From: Fratercula arctica
Taxonomy: Eukaryota; Chordata; Aves; Charadriiformes; Alcidae
DNA length: 64,000 nucleotides
Assembly (NCBI GenBank): GCA_947846985.1
Contig: CANTUZ010000002.1
Coordinates: 150,345,889 to 150,409,888 of the forward strand
Reading direction: 5' to 3'
This document shows positions 48,391-63,500 of the stretch, in pieces. The position numbers and the translations under genes are program-made. Every line of letters starts with the position of its first letter. The first letter of the stretch is position 1. Below the pieces are notes generated by a model. That model saw only the letters and a list, made by a program, of their open reading frames with translations, had not been told where the DNA came from and searched no databases.

Positions 48391-51300
48391 GAAGAATGAG
48401 AGTTCAGAATCAATTTTCAACTTCAAATTCCTTAAGAAAAAAAAAAAGCTGTGGACATGAAAACACAGTGACCTAAGGACCTATATTCTAGATGTCATCT
48501 TTCTTATGCTTCCCTGTGAACCAGGCTCCTTGGCTGAGCCTTGCCTGTGCATCACTGGTCTCCTTCCCTCTGAGCCTCACGGTGCCTACAGGGAGATGGG
48601 CAGGCCAGAGTACTCAGGCCAGGGTGGCCCAGTGTGGCCCAAATGTGCTCAGCCTGTCCCCAGGGACAACTCCAAATACAGCCTGAGTGCTGGGTCACAA
48701 ACCAAAATCTTTTCAGTCCTTGGAGATTAGGATGCAGGAGTGAGTGTTTGCATGTGTTTCTGTATGTGTGTGGGTTAGATCTGTTATTTGTTCGTTATTC
48801 TTCAGCTGAGTATTAGAAATACTTGAGATTAATTTGTCTATGATTGCAGCAAGATTGAAATTACTTCTCATTATTAAACAGCATTGCTGGATGTCCACAA
48901 GAATCCTGTGTTGTCTATCTTTCCTACATAAATAATAATAGCTATTTTCTCTGGCTATGAATATTACATGTCAAATCTAATCTTCAATCCCCTTTGCTTA
49001 TTTTTTCAATATTTTTTGCTGCTCCTTTAAAATAATACAGAAATGCTTTTCAGCATGCTACTTGTCTGCTACCTTTTGCAGGCAGAGTTAATATCTCCTT
49101 GGTGTTTTCCATTAATCCCACAGTAGTAGAGTTTCATTCCTTTCATTTGTAAAATTTTCTTTCTTTCTGCATAACTATGTGAATAGTCTGCATTGCAAAT
49201 CATTATTTCTAAATTATGCATCTTTGCTGTAAGAGATGATCTTCTGCAAGTGTTTTTCTAGTGGCTGGTTTATTCAAAAAGATTTCCTGAGCTTTCTACT
49301 CCGACTCCTCCCACATGTCATCCTCAATCAGAAATATCTCACGAAGGTGGAAGGATATTAGCCAAAGGGAAAATACCTGTTATCATTAGGCATAATAGCT
49401 CCATGGCCAAAAGATTCAACAACAGGAGCCTGGCTTTTAGGGCACAGGCCCTCATTCAATTACCCCTTCATGAAGCACATCACATGAGCATCCCTGCAGT
49501 TGAGCGCTGCCGTTGTTGACAGCACTTGTAAGACCTGGACCACTCTGACCATGGCTCTGCAACGCGCACATCCTTCAAAGTAGGGCAAGCTTCATCCCAG
49601 CCTTTTGGTTTGCCAATGTATAGCCAATTACAGGATCAGGAAACCAAGCTAGCATCTAAGTATGATTTTAGGAGGTCTTAAAAACTAGCCTTAATTTTAT
49701 ATGCCTTTAAAATATTGGAGCACTATCTTCAATAGCAGTGGCATAGCTAGAATAAAGAACACATTAATGCTATCCCAAATTGACATGTCCTACCAAAAAA
49801 GTGCTAAGAAAGCAAGTAAAAATTCAAAAAGAAACAAAAAATTATTAACTTCCCTTGAGAAAACAACCAAGTGGCTACCTGTAGTCTATTTTAATGGACA
49901 TGTGTTGCCATTGCTATTGAGCCAGGGTGACATATGCACTGAGCTGGTGACAGCTCAAAGAATCGGAATACAGTTGTTTGAGGCACCATGAGAGAAGAGC
50001 TGAGTATGCCCACGCATGTTCCCATGCCATGTCTTAGTGCATGATCTGACCCCATCGGAGCTCAGTGACAGTTTTTGACAAGCAGGAATGAGGAAGAAGG
50101 TCCTAATGGCTTACCAGAACCATTAAGAAAATTGGATAGGTGGAACCAGTGCCTTAGAGCAAAATGACATTTCACTGTATGACTCCTGAAATTGCCAACA
50201 CTACTCGTTTATTAAAGATGCAGCACTCCTGTTACAGCCCATGAAGCACTTGCTAGCACTGTCCATTGCAGGCAAATCACCAGTAAATTCCTTAATTCTC
50301 ATTCTGTTCTGCTAATGAGGATCCTGTGTGTTTCTACATCTGGGGTCCCTAATTAATCAAACACTTAAACCGCCTAAGGGAAAATTATCTTCTTTGAGAG
50401 GGAAAGATGCAATCAAGGACAAAAAGGTCCCATCACTTTGGCTATCTTCTTCTTTAAGTGTTAATAGAAAAGAAAAAGGAATATAAATAGAATGTCATTT
50501 TTCTTTAATTAAGAAAAATGAAAATAATTGTGTATTGTGTTTCCACTTGTGACACCTTGTTGGATGCTTGAAGTACAATTAAATTGAGGTCAGACAACTT
50601 CAGAAGTGAAGATTCTTGGCGCCTGTGCTGAACTGAAGACAGCTGTCTATAATAACGATCATCTGATACTATTTTATTTACGGTCTTTGCATTCTGTGGT
50701 TCTACACTTCTTTTTCTTTTTTGGCTTGAATTTTTACATATTTATCCCATTTTTAATTCTCAGGTAGCATTCATGTAGTTCTTTTTTTTCCTTTTCCATG
50801 TAGTTCTTCCTTTTCCCTTGCTTTCTATAGACTCTTTTCCTTCTTTGCCTGTTCCACCTGTCTTTTTGCCTGTCTCACATACATCTGTGAAAGAGCACAG
50901 GGGAGACCTTGTGAATAATCAGATCTGATTTTCATAAAAATATTTGGATGTGATGTCAGGTGATGCTGAATAATGATCGTAGTTCTTTTTGCATGGCCTT
51001 TGGAAGAGATCAAGCAATGCAAAGGATTTGACCTTGACCTTGCTACCTGAATAGTAATGATTACATGTAGATATTGCTTGTTCTAAGAGTCATGCAAAAT
51101 GCATGTGCCAGACTCCATTCGCACTCACTGTTCAGTAGCTGTTTGGGTATAATTTATTCTTGAGATGACAGAATGCAGTTTACAACTTGTATCCTGTGTA
51201 CCTAATGAGACAATTATTCCAGGAGACTCTGAGCTATTCAGCAAAATTGACACAGAGCAAACAGAAAGATGGTGCTGGAAATGAAGACTGAGTTTGTTTA

Positions 51301-51415
51301 ACCCAAGGGGCTCCTGGTTAGGCTGTCATTTGCTTGCATGTAACTTCCATTTGTGGTCTCACAAATTTGCCCTGAAAGATGATTCAAGCCAGGTTTCCCA
51401 AGGCTGTTCAGAAGC
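48391..51415. other. Intergenic AT-rich sequence
   Basis: Three kb with no supported exon. A small direct duplication of CATGTAGTTCTT in a pyrimidine-rich stretch occurs at about 50772 and 50797. Nothing else was recognised. Confidence 0.55.
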
Positions 51416-51548
51416 TCATAGAATCATAGAATAGTTTGGGTTGGAAGGGACCTTTAAAGGCCATCTAGCCCAACCCCCCAGCAATAAGCAGGGACATCTT
51501 CAACCAGATCAGGTTGCTCAGAGCCCTGTCCAACCTAACCTTGAATGT
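51416..51548 (-). mobile_element. CR1 LINE 3'-end fragment, minus strand
   Basis: The terminus CATAGAATCATAGAATAGTT is followed by TGGGTTGGAAGGGACCTTTA, the AGCCCAACCCCCCAGCAATA block and CAGGTTGCTCAGAGCCCTGT, and ends at CCTTGAATGT. It is close in sequence to the copy at 44.44-44.61 kb, hence the same subfamily and orientation. Confidence 0.95.
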
Positions 51549-54500
51549 AGGAAAGTAATGGTAAGTAAAGTGAGAAGGGCTGAGGGGAGAGGGATGGGTC
51601 TTTCTTTCCAACTGGCACAGTGAGAGTGGTGTCTACCAAAAGAGGGAGGCAGCCAAGAGACAACATGCAAGTTGTAAGCAGAGATGTCTCAATGTCTTCC
51701 AAAGCACTGTGATATAGTACGTATATTTAACACATTATTTTTAGTTTACAAATGTTTGTTGACAGGAGTGACAAATAGAATGCGCATATGGGAGTGAGGA
51801 GCAGGAACGAAACATTCCGTCTCCACTTGAAATAGTCTTCTTGTAATCCAAACAAACACACACCTGCAAATTCCTCGCAAGTCAGCCAGCTGAAGCTCAG
51901 AAGATGACTCACTTTGCGCTTGGCTGGAACACCCGCTAAGCTAAGCCTGTGTGGACACGGTGTTTCGTGCAATGCCATGGGATGTTGAGTAGCTGGGAGC
52001 AGCGATGTTGCAATGCTGCATTTTTAAGCAAGGACTTTCTTTTTTCCAAGCAACTGAAAAAGATCTGCCAGCAGAGTTATTTTTAAAAAAAAAGGATAAA
52101 TGCAGTTCAACATGGGCTGGAAAGGAGGGAGAATTTAAACAGAACTGCAGGTCTGGATGTGGTGTTTATTGCTTCAACTGAACTTCTCAGGGTCTACTCA
52201 GTAATTCTGTGGGTCAAATTCTGGGTGGCAGCCCTTACTCAGGAAACACTCCTGATGAGGTCAGCACAGGTTTTGACCATAAAAACCAAGTATCATATGT
52301 TAATAATATCAAATCATGTATATTAGCCTTTAGACAGCCAGCTTCCAAGATGTGCCTAGCTGGCATTTCTGCATGGAAGTGGGACTGGAGAATAAATCAC
52401 AATATATGATACCACAAGTCACTATTGGGTGCAGAACCCAATGCATGTGGAAAAGTATCGTGCAAAAACATAGCAGTAAAAGCTAAGAAGGGACTCATAG
52501 CTCTATATCTTTGTCCTTTTTTATTATAATTTAATATACTTACTCAGTTTCAAAGGATAATAGTAGTCTGTAATTACTCTTAAAAATGACATATATTTTT
52601 AGTAGGTTTGAATTATTCAGAACGTCGGAATATTTTGAGGACACATTGTTCAGTGAGCAGGCATGTCAGCGCTGGGCGTTTGGGTAAGAGCAGGGTGGGA
52701 GGTGCTTTGCCACCGCGCTCGGTGGGGTGCAGAGCTGGGCCAGGACATATCACAGAGCAGGAGCCAACATCAGTCTGTCATTGAGACTTCAGAGGGGCCA
52801 TGAAATCCTAGCTGTTATCATCCCAAGTCTGCTCCTCTGGCTAACAGTTCTGCCTGGATGGCCGGCAGTCATGAAGTACTTACATCATGCCCAAGTGTTG
52901 GAGAACATGTTGAACCTGTCTTTCATTTTTTACAAAACCCTGAATTTAAATCCATGCTAGCTTTCGCATTGATTCAGTGAGGACATGGATATTACCAAGC
53001 TTTTTAAGAGAATGACACTATGTAGACTAGGGCATAGTCATTACCTTCTTGAATATGTTCTTTGATTTTGTTGGTGCTGATATGCTCTTCAGAGCAGAGG
53101 GAGGAGGGAGATGGTGTTGTCATTGGTACTTTTTGCTGGAAATGAACTTAAACCTAGGCTGAAGTTGGGAGCTGGTGCTCTAGTGGTCTTTCTTTTTCTT
53201 CAGAAGCATACAGAGGAGTAGAAAATACTTTTTTCCCCTTTCCTTTTCTGATGTTTAATTTTGTTCCCATGGTGACAGCTGCTTTGTAAATATCTGAGAG
53301 AGGTGCTCTGTGCTGTGAGGAGAAATATTTTCAAAATGCACAAGATTCAGAACGGAGTCCTGCTCTTTTTGTCCCTTCTGCACAGACACAATGTCTCAGA
53401 AATTGAGTCCAAGGTTATAAAGAACATATATTTGTCAATTTTAATTGCCTTTTCTGTGTTGTCTCTGACTGGATTTGAAAGTCCTGATCAGAGGATTGTA
53501 TTAAAGAAAACAAGATCTGGCTAAGCAAAACTGAGGTTCCAAATTTGATCTTGTCTGCATGGTGAAAAAAAATAATCAAAAGAAATCAAAGAAGGGGTAA
53601 GACTCTAACAAAAAAGAAACCCTGTATCATTTCCCTAAATGGAATATTGTTATATCTGTATTTTGGAACTGGAATAAAAATGTTATCCTTCACTTCTGTT
53701 TCTGCAACAAGGGTGCACAAGACATGGGGACAAAGAGCAAATCCGCTCCAGTTGTCTAATTGGACGGAGTCGTTGCTGAATGCCAGCCTGACCTAAATGG
53801 AACTGAAGGATTTTCACCAACCTTTCATCCTTTTGTATTTTCTAAAGTTAATCTTCCTTCCTTTGTGCTGCTCTCACTAGGCTGCAGCTGAGAGAACAAG
53901 AGGTAGAGCTGAACTTGGAGCATCTTTCCATGTCCAGCTGATAAGGAGGTGGTTTGCTTCAGGCTGGAGCTAAATGACCTATTCATAATAAATGTTTTTC
54001 AATTAATTTCATCTTTTCTCTTGCACATCAGTTTATCATGAAGAGACTGGTTTTTATAAATACATTCCTCGTCTAATGTAATTTGATGAATACTTCAAGA
54101 GAAAATAAAGTAACTGCCTTTGTATTGGTTGAAAACTGTCACTTCAAGGCTATTTGCCACTCGTTCTTGATCGCTGCTGCAAATAGGAATAAGCAGACGG
54201 ACTTGTTGGGACCACTCTGAAGTTGTCCCCTGGAGGGGACAGAGCAGCGAGTAGCATCCACTTTGGAAGTGAGCCTTTGAGTTTTGGTCACTACAGCCAA
54301 GTTAGCTCAAGTTTTCTCTACACTCCAAACTAGCGATAGACGATGCACCCATCCTGTTGCATTTTACATGTATATGGCAGCACACAATACAGTTAGAGCA
54401 AAAGTTAGAGCCAGGCTGCGTTTTGCCTCTCCACTTCCCTGGGATGGCCGCCCTTCTCCCTTTTTCCAACACAGTGCCAAAGTGGAGACATTAAATGTGT

Positions 54501-57500
54501 AAGTTGGAGAGATAAAATGCTCTAGATCAAAACCCAGCCCACCAGTCCAATTAGATCTGCTGCAAAGAGGCAGATCATGAAGAGCAGAGAGATCTGAGGA
54601 TCCTCAACCCTCATCCAGAAGAGTTTCGTGGTATATGAAACATTGCTGGAGGGGTCTGCAGCATTCACAAAATAATACAGAGTATCATTTAGCAGCAGGC
54701 TTGAATTACATGCAATAGGTTGTTTTATACCAGTTAGATGCAATAACAAATAGCCACAGAAGAGCTAAAATCCTGAAAACGTGATGCAGCGAGTCTTGGT
54801 TTGCTGTGTTGGGCTGTGGATTTCCCCCGTTATCCGCTCCATTCTGCAGACGTTCTGCTGCTTCCTCCCAGTCGCCACTCCTCGGATTAAAAGCCCGAGC
54901 TCTGTGGCATATGGCTGCTCCGCTGGCAGTGGATCTCTGGGCTTGTTTCCAGTGCACTATAACTCCGATTTAGCAGAATGGCACTTACAGATGTCCAGCT
55001 AAAATGTCCGGTTTTATCAGGGAAAATGCTTTCCCAATGGTACTGTTTGCTACTGAATAGAATTCTAGAATCATTTTGTCTGTTATGACTTTTATATTCA
55101 TAAAGAATGGAGACATGAAATACTTAATGCAATGTCCTAATTAATGCAAATATGCCAAAAAACCTTTATTTTCCAGAGAAAATTATATTACACTGTTACA
55201 TTTCCACATTTTGTGGCTGCATATTTTATACACTGTAACCATGGTTACTGTGTCATTAAAGTCTATTCAGAGGGAGCTGGGCATAGCATAGAGCTATCAC
55301 AGAGAATGATTGCTTTTGTAAATTTAAAAGAAGCTCTGCAGCTAATTAGTGTGAGTTTGTGTAAATTGGACCAATGGAGAGCATGAAATTTGGAACAAAT
55401 TATTGTAGAGTCTGAAGCAAATGGAGAACGTTTTTATTTGATTTAGGAACTTGCCTTCTGCATCACAAGCCTCTTAAACTTTTAATTGTGTAAGGCTGAA
55501 GCCACACACCGGCGTACCGCTGATAGCAGGAATGCAGGTAGCCCTTGCTGAGAAGGGAGGTGAATGGTCTTAATATGGGAAGTACTGGTGATGGGCAGAA
55601 AGCTGAGGAAAGGGCATGGCATGCCTGGGATGTACTGATTTTGCATCGTTTGGAAATTTTAGAAGCAAATTCATCTGCTTGGGAATTTTTCAAGCTCTCT
55701 CTTGTGCGCCAATTAAATATCTTCCTTCATATGGCACTCTATGTATCTGGAGAGTGGGGCGCTCTCTTCTCTCTTTACTGCCCAGCACTGTAGCAGCAGA
55801 TGCAAAGTAGGATCTTGCAATCATATGTTCCCTTAATCTTTTTGCAACCACTGATATCCTTGTCAGAAAGCATCATACCCACAGCCATGTGGATGCCTAG
55901 TGGTCTTTATATTGTATGAGAAGCCCAATATGACAGCTAATTATCTTCCTACTCTGGATATTACGAATCACTGTTCCAGCATGCCCCCCAAATTTCAATA
56001 GTTGCATGATTTTTGGCATCCTTATATATTAATAAGAGTTTCCCCTTCATCACTGTACCTCTGTGCTGAGCGAATACAGATGTGTGCTGTGTTGTGTTTC
56101 ACCAGCCTTTGAAACATCTGCACGGGCCACTGCCAGTGGCAGGTTTGAGTGACTGCAGAGAAGCGAGGGTGCGTGGTGTGACGGCTTCCAGCAGCAAAGC
56201 AGTTAATGGCCTGTCCTTGTCCTGTCCCTGCCCGGGTACTGCCACACACCCTCCATCTACCAACAGCCAGCGGCAGCAATTGACAACTCTGCTTTTGGCA
56301 AATTTTCTGAGTTTCATCTCTTGTAATATTTGGCAGATATTAACCACTAAGAGCTAAATGCTCCTCATGGACTCAGAAAATCTAACATGGTCCTGATCCA
56401 AGCTGATGTTTGCTTTGCATTGTGTTGCTTCCATAACACTGGGATACACATTTGGCTTTTTGCGGGCATTTTGACATTCCCAGGGTCTTAGAGAATAATC
56501 AGAAAATCTACAGCATCTTCTCCAGGTGCTGGGAAGCACAAACTACACCAGACCCAGCAAAAGTATCCTGTCCCCAGTCACTCACCTTCCCCATACTTTG
56601 CTGCTTGAATCCCAAAGCAGGAGCTGTGGAAGGAACCACATTGGCCCCAGCAGGCAACATACAACCGCAAATGTATGAAGCTAAAAACTTAATATAAAAT
56701 CTTGAGCAGTCTCTAACAATCGTGTCTCTTCACCATTATCCAAGGTGATTCCTAAAAGCAGCTCCGCACAGCCTGGCTATCAGTACCCAGCATGATAGCC
56801 TTGGCCAGAGAAGATGAAAAATCAGGGTTTCCCATTGACCATGGCCCGTTTGGCCAGTCACAGTCTGGTGCAAACAGCCCTCAGACAAACAGCTGCTAAA
56901 GCAGAGGGGAAAAAAACCCCACCTGCTAGTGCTAAAAACCACTTAGTCTTGCATAGTCTTTTCATACAAGCATATCTATAACAAATAATTAGGCTGGTTT
57001 GATTGCAGGACTATTAATTGAATAAATAAGATGAATAACACGGCGCAGGACTGTGTGTGTGAGTCCATTTTCCCCAACCTGATCACCAACAGAGCTGCAA
57101 TTTTGAGGTTGAGGCTCTCTGCCAACCTTTTCTCCACTAAGTGTTCTTTTCTTTTTTTTCTGCATCTGTTCACTTATCAAATTTATCTGCAGGATACCTG
57201 AACCCTTACCTAGGATAATACCCTGGCAGAAGGTAGGTAATGGCATGGTGTAGTACAACATTGTTATGTAGCGATGCTATGATGAAGTATCTATGCAGCA
57301 TGTCAGCAACACTGTGTTTATCTTTCTGTGGTATTTTTGCATTGTTTTGGGAAAGGCCAAGTCTGCCTGTTGTGACGTGATGTGATCAGAGAACATTTCA
57401 ACACCTATTTTGCACTCAGAGAGTTAACACTGGGAGAGAGAAGCACTTTAACCCCAACATCACCAGCAGCGGGTGATCCTGCACCTCCTCATTTGTGGTA

Positions 57501-60500
57501 GTTCAGCAAAACCAGGCTCCAACCTTGCTTAGATGGTGTGGGCATCGCCCATGCACTTAGGCTGGGCTCTGTTTCCCTCTCTTGTACCGCTCCCTGGCAG
57601 AGTATAAACTCCTCACTGCTAATTCAGTGTGGAAACACACTCCATCTCAGTTAAAAGCCTTAGAAGCATACACGAGACACACATTTGTGTGGGGAAAAAG
57701 AGAAAAACTGCCCTCCTGGCAAATGCAGTAAGAACATAATCCTCCACGTGATGGCGGCTTGTAGCAAGCACAATGCAACAAAACTCCGGAGCACTCCACT
57801 TGCTACCTCAGCCTGCTGCTTTTGTTCATGGCTTCTGCTAAATCCACGTCACAGTCACCATTAAGTTAGTAAATGCTCATTTCAGAGAAGCCCTTGCATA
57901 TTTTTTTTAACATTTCCAAAAATAAAGCATGACCAGAGGGTTCCTGTTATGTAAGATAAATATTTTATTATCTTCCACATTACTGATTTGCGGGAAAAAA
58001 ACATCTAGACATACTTTTGGCCTCTTTCATTAGATAGCCTTGAAAAATATGATGGCATGTTGCATCTCCTGCATAACCATGAAATATTACATTACATATA
58101 TCTAACCCTTTGCCAAGTTGATGCTCGTAAAGACAGGAAAAATGGAAGTCTATATCTTACAACAACTCCTATTGCTTTTTATCTAAAACTAATTGCGCCT
58201 GGCAATGTATTCTTTTTTTTTTTTTTCAACAATACAAAATTGTAATTTTTTCTAGACCCATCATTCTGCATCACAGAGCTGTAAAAATTAAATTACAAGT
58301 CCTGCGGGTCTCGGTCCACCCAGGTGAAATGCTGTGCCACGAGCGCTCTGCTGGGGTTTGCCAGGTTGCTGCACAGATGCAGCTGCTCGCGTGGGACTCC
58401 CAGTCTTTGAGCGTATGCAATTAGCGACGTTGCCACAGTCACCGGACTAACTAACAGGGTGGGCATCTCCGTGCTTTTATTAATTTGATGGTTCTCCGTT
58501 CCAGACTCACCATGTTGTTTGTATACGAGCATGCTTCTGCTTCAGGCAAGGACGTAGGGCTAATCTGGGAAGGCTGAGGGGAGAAGAAGGAGGAACCCAG
58601 GCCACAAGGTGCCTTTGCATGGAGCCAAGCTCTCGTTCATGCAGTTCAGACAGGTTTGGTGCTGATGAGGGCACAGACGGCACAGCACAGCCTGCCGGCA
58701 GCCAGTGGCTTCTCTGGTTATCCTCCCCACTGTGTGGAAGCTTTGGGAAGCAGCCGCCAAAGAGGGTTTTGCAGCTTATCCTTAGCCTCAGAGTACAGAA
58801 ATGACCTGTGCATTAGTGGGCAAACTGTCATCTTTGCAAACATACCAGGCTTAATCAATAGAAGCAAGGGTAACAAGCAGGACACCATTACCTCTGGCTG
58901 CAAGAGACACATTTTCCAGGAATCAGGAAAAGATAAGGCTAGTGGATAACTAGCCTCTCACAGCACCTTCTTCCTCAAATCTTCTCTGGTTGTACTTTGG
59001 ACAACTGCTTTACTTCTATAGGTTTTCCAGTTATGTGGTAGTCCTCTCCTGAGTGCCGGGGCCTCTACCTGTGCATTGGGCAGTCGCACAAAGTGCTCAC
59101 ACAACAGGCCAGACACATCCATCAAGAGCCACCACACATCCAGAAATCCTCAGTGCATGCACAGCACCAGCCTTCAGCGCATGTGCTGCCAGGTCCACCT
59201 TCTCTAAGAGGCACAGGATACTTGGCACATGTGCTGTTTGGTCACATGCAAAAGGCTCAGGAGGTCTCAAACGTCAGGGACTAGACTGAGGAACACCTAA
59301 CCAGGTTATGCAGCAGTCCAGTCTGGGGCTTGCTCTGGAAAGAGCCAGCGGCGGCCTGGACGGGGGGTGGGGGGGAGCGGGGGTAGAGGGGCACGGAGAG
59401 GGTATCACCACAGAGTCAGCAACGTCAAAGAAAAGGTTCCAAGTTGTATAGGAAAACGTACTTCTTATTAAAACACTTCATGTACATAACAGGGAATCAC
59501 TCGACACAGTCCTTCCTTGTTGTTCAAGCACTACTTGGGGTTATGTCAGACTGGCATAATGAAGCTCTCCACTTAGTAGATATCAAGACTATTTAAGGTT
59601 TGTGATAACATTTACAGTTGACTTCATTTTCATTTTAATTACGTGCCGGAGATACCAGTAATATTTTGGTATTCTTGCCAAAGAAAAGCTTTTAATATTT
59701 ACAGACAGACTTTGAACATGCCAGCTGGCTGATGCTAAGAGTTTGAGTTCTCTTCAAAACAAAATTATTAGAGTCATTTACGTAAGTCTCATTGACAGTT
59801 TACTTTAGCTTTTATTTCCAAAACACCAGCATTAGCATCTATGATTTGTTTTGCAGTCTTCTGTGGGGAAAAGGAAAGCCCTCAGCTCTGTATTCATATT
59901 AACATTTATATAAATCAGCCAGTAATCACTTAAATCTGAGAGCTGCGTGCCACATTTTAAACAAGATGCAGTTAAACTGCCAGGCACAAAGCCAGTAGAT
60001 TGGGCCATCCAGGAAACGCACACGGTAGGCCACCAACCACAAGCCAATATTCCAAAAAGCTTTGGTCCATGGGTTAGGCAATGCTAGGTCCCATGAAACA
60101 TTTTCGTTGCGAAATTTCATCTGTTGCTATTAAATCCTTGCTTCTTTTCCCAGAAGGATTAAATGTTATGGCATAGCTTCTTTTCTCCTGCTCCTTTTTA
60201 CCAACTTGTAGCCCCAAATCCTGGTCCTTCTTCAGGCTTTTCACAAAAGCAAGCATTTTACCCCGACTCTGTGCCTGGGCTTCCTCACCTGTGCTGTGTC
60301 ACTTCGTGCCTTTAATCTCTGATTCCTCACTTTACTTCGGAAAATTGTCCTGCAAAATCACAACACGCATGTTGTTCATATTTTGAGTGGACATCAGTTT
60401 TGAACAGTGGCATGAGCTTGTGTGGGTTCTGCGAATCACAAAAACCTGTCCGTCATTTAAGACAGCTCTAAGAAAGGAAGCTGCTGTTTTGCTCTACCTG

Positions 60501-63500
60501 CATTACTGCCACAGTCAACACAGTTGTTTCAAGAATTGTTTGGATTATTTTTTTGCAGACTGCTGTGTATGATTCTGCTTTAAGAGGAGAGTCATGGGCA
60601 GGCAGAAGGAAGGTGGTTGTTCTTTGTGCCTGGCAGCTGCCCAGAGGTGAAGCCAACCCTCCATCATGATGGGGAGACGGTGCCCCCACAGGGAATGATG
60701 GATAAGGTCCAGTGGGAGAAGCCTCCAGACCACATGGTCTTTTGGTGGATTTCTTTCTCTGCATCTTCATGGTGCTCTAGATGAGTAGCTCCCACTGTAG
60801 TCCTGCAGAGGGACTATATGTTTTGCACAGCAAACATAGTGCCATGGGGTCCAGCTCACCCTACAGGAGTTTGGCCAAGCTCTCCCTCCCAGTCAGGACC
60901 CCGTTCATGCCACCAGCTGAGTGGGGTTGTCCACATTGCCATTAACAACTGCTCAGCTGCACCTGGGCTTTAGTAAGGAGGCTTTAACTCCTTTTCACCA
61001 GGAAGTGAAGGATTGTGTGAGAGGTGTTGGTGGAGCACAAACAACTGACACCCCCCCCCTGCCCAAGAACAGCACAGGATAAGGCAATTTGCATCTTTCT
61101 CGGGGGTGTGAGGAGGCTAATGCTGGTTAGAGTAGACCAGAAGCAACACTAAGTCACATCTGTCCCTTAACCCTTTGAAGCATACAGCGCAACCAGGATA
61201 CGTTTGTACAGCAGCCTGCCCTGGAGCAGCCTCTGCTCCTTGGGCTCCTGCAATGACAGACATTCAGTCCCCAGAACAGGGAGAAATCCCTCAGTCACCA
61301 CAGCAGAGAGATATACGAATCTTTAGAGATGGGAAGGGTGTTGGTGAACAAAGTAATACAAAGACAAGGAAACAGTTACACCAGGCTGTGTCCACGGTGG
61401 TAGGACAAGTCTTAGAAGAGACATGTGCTTCACATCTCAGAGCCCACAGCCTACCTGATCCCACCGATGACCACGTCTAATGGGCACAGGACAGTCTCAG
61501 CTCTGGTACGGGCTCCCTTATGCTTGCAGACAATTTTGAGTTACAACTCTTTTCTGAACAGCTACGCCACAGGGGAGTCCTAGCTAACTCTTTATCTTCT
61601 TCACCTTCCTCAAGAAAAAAAAAAGATCTGAAGATCCCTCGCATTCCCACACTGAGGAGACCTCTGAGAGCTGCTGTAATTCTGATAACAGCTTTTAGGA
61701 CCTTTCTCTACAAAGATTACTGCTTGCTTTGTGTATCTTGCTGAAAGTTCAGGGCACTGTGTACCTTAGTAGCACTGCTGAAAGATCAGATCTCTTCAAA
61801 TACAAAGGCATATATTTAGGCCATTAATTCGTATTTCTTCATTCAAGTTTGCACTGGCAATTCCTAAAGAGAAATGGTGATTGAACCCTGACTTAGTAAG
61901 TGAAAAAAATAGTCATGTTCCTTTAGCATCAAAAAAATCTTTTGAATATGCGTCTAGAATGACTTGTAAAGACTCTAAACAGAGTTTCTTCGCCACATAG
62001 CAACTACTATTGCCGATGCCTTGCGGAAATATCTGTAAATCTTATTAAAGCAAAGAAAAGGTGGAGGAGGAAGCTGTATGTGAAAACATTCTTTCCCCGA
62101 TCCATATCTGAATGTTCCCAGTCAACAAGCTCTCAAGTCTGCACTTGAGCTGTGAATCAAAAGCAGCAGTCAATGTGTATTCTCTTGTCAAGCTCATTCC
62201 AGACCGATGCATAACAGCTGTGTACTAGCCAAGGTCATTTCAAAGGTGTTTACTTTGACTGCAAACTAAATTCATCTCTCTTCACTCAGAGATAAAGTCA
62301 GTAATATTTGTAAACCAAACATCGTAAGGCAAACGTCTGACTTGAAGCTGATGCTCATGTTGGAGCTGGGAGCATGAAACAGCTGCCTAACAGTGATATC
62401 TCCCTGGAGATGCTGGCCATGGCTATACAACGAAGGCCAAGTTCAGAGGCAAGGCCTTGGGAAATTTCTCTGGGGCAAGCTAGTGATACCTCCCAGGGCA
62501 ACACTAGAGCCTCTTCAAGGTCTGCCCTGCCTGCCCACGGGTGGCACTCAGTGCCTGGCCTGACACCTTCACCTGTCTCTTCTGGCCTGGCTTCATGTCA
62601 CTGTCCATGAGCAGACCCATCCATGGCCCCTCCCTAGAAGAGGGAGCCCTGACACAGCCTGGTGCCAAGGCAAATGAGACCTGAAGCAGCCTGAAATCAG
62701 TCTTGAATGGAGTCTTTCGTAAGCTGGATCTAAGAATGCCCTCAGCTTTGGCAGCCCCTGACAGCAGCCAGCAGGTCCTAGCTGGAGCACCTCAGTTTCT
62801 TAGGAGCTGCAGACTTGTTCTATGCTTCTGACACACCGTTTGCAAAAGGTGTCTCACAACCCATGGTGGCTATTAGCTGGTCAAAGTATATGCATCATGT
62901 CCCTACAGGCTGGAAAGACTCAGGGGTATGGAAATGAGAGGGTGCAGAGACTGGCACAGGCAGCTGGCGAAACAGGAGACCAACTTGTGCCAGTACCAGT
63001 GCATACTAGGCAACCTAATCTGGGCCAAACACAACGCTCCTGTTTTATCTGAACCTGTCTTGGTCCTGTGTATTTGCTTTATTTTCTTTTGTCCTTGTGT
63101 GCTACGTAATACGAATTTTACATTGTCCAGTCCTGTTGAATTTTTTGCATGCATTTACAGTGTTACCGGGACACCGTGCATGACTCCTTCAGCAGGCAAA
63201 TATTTTTCCAAATTGCTTGAACTTTCATCTTCTGGATCTGTGATGATAGTGATAATGAATTAAAAAGAGAGTAGCACACCCTGTGTAAATAAGGACAGTC
63301 ATCTTCAAATCATAGCATATATCCAAAATGATGATATTTTTATGTTTTGCAACATGAAAATGAAAGAGCATCTAACTTACCTTAACGCTGCTAATGGAAG
63401 ACAAAATGAGTACTTTGTAGTTAACTACCAGGTTCTTGACATTTCTGACCAAATACAGTACAGGATTTCATTTCCACTGTGGTACTGCAGCTGCTAGCAT

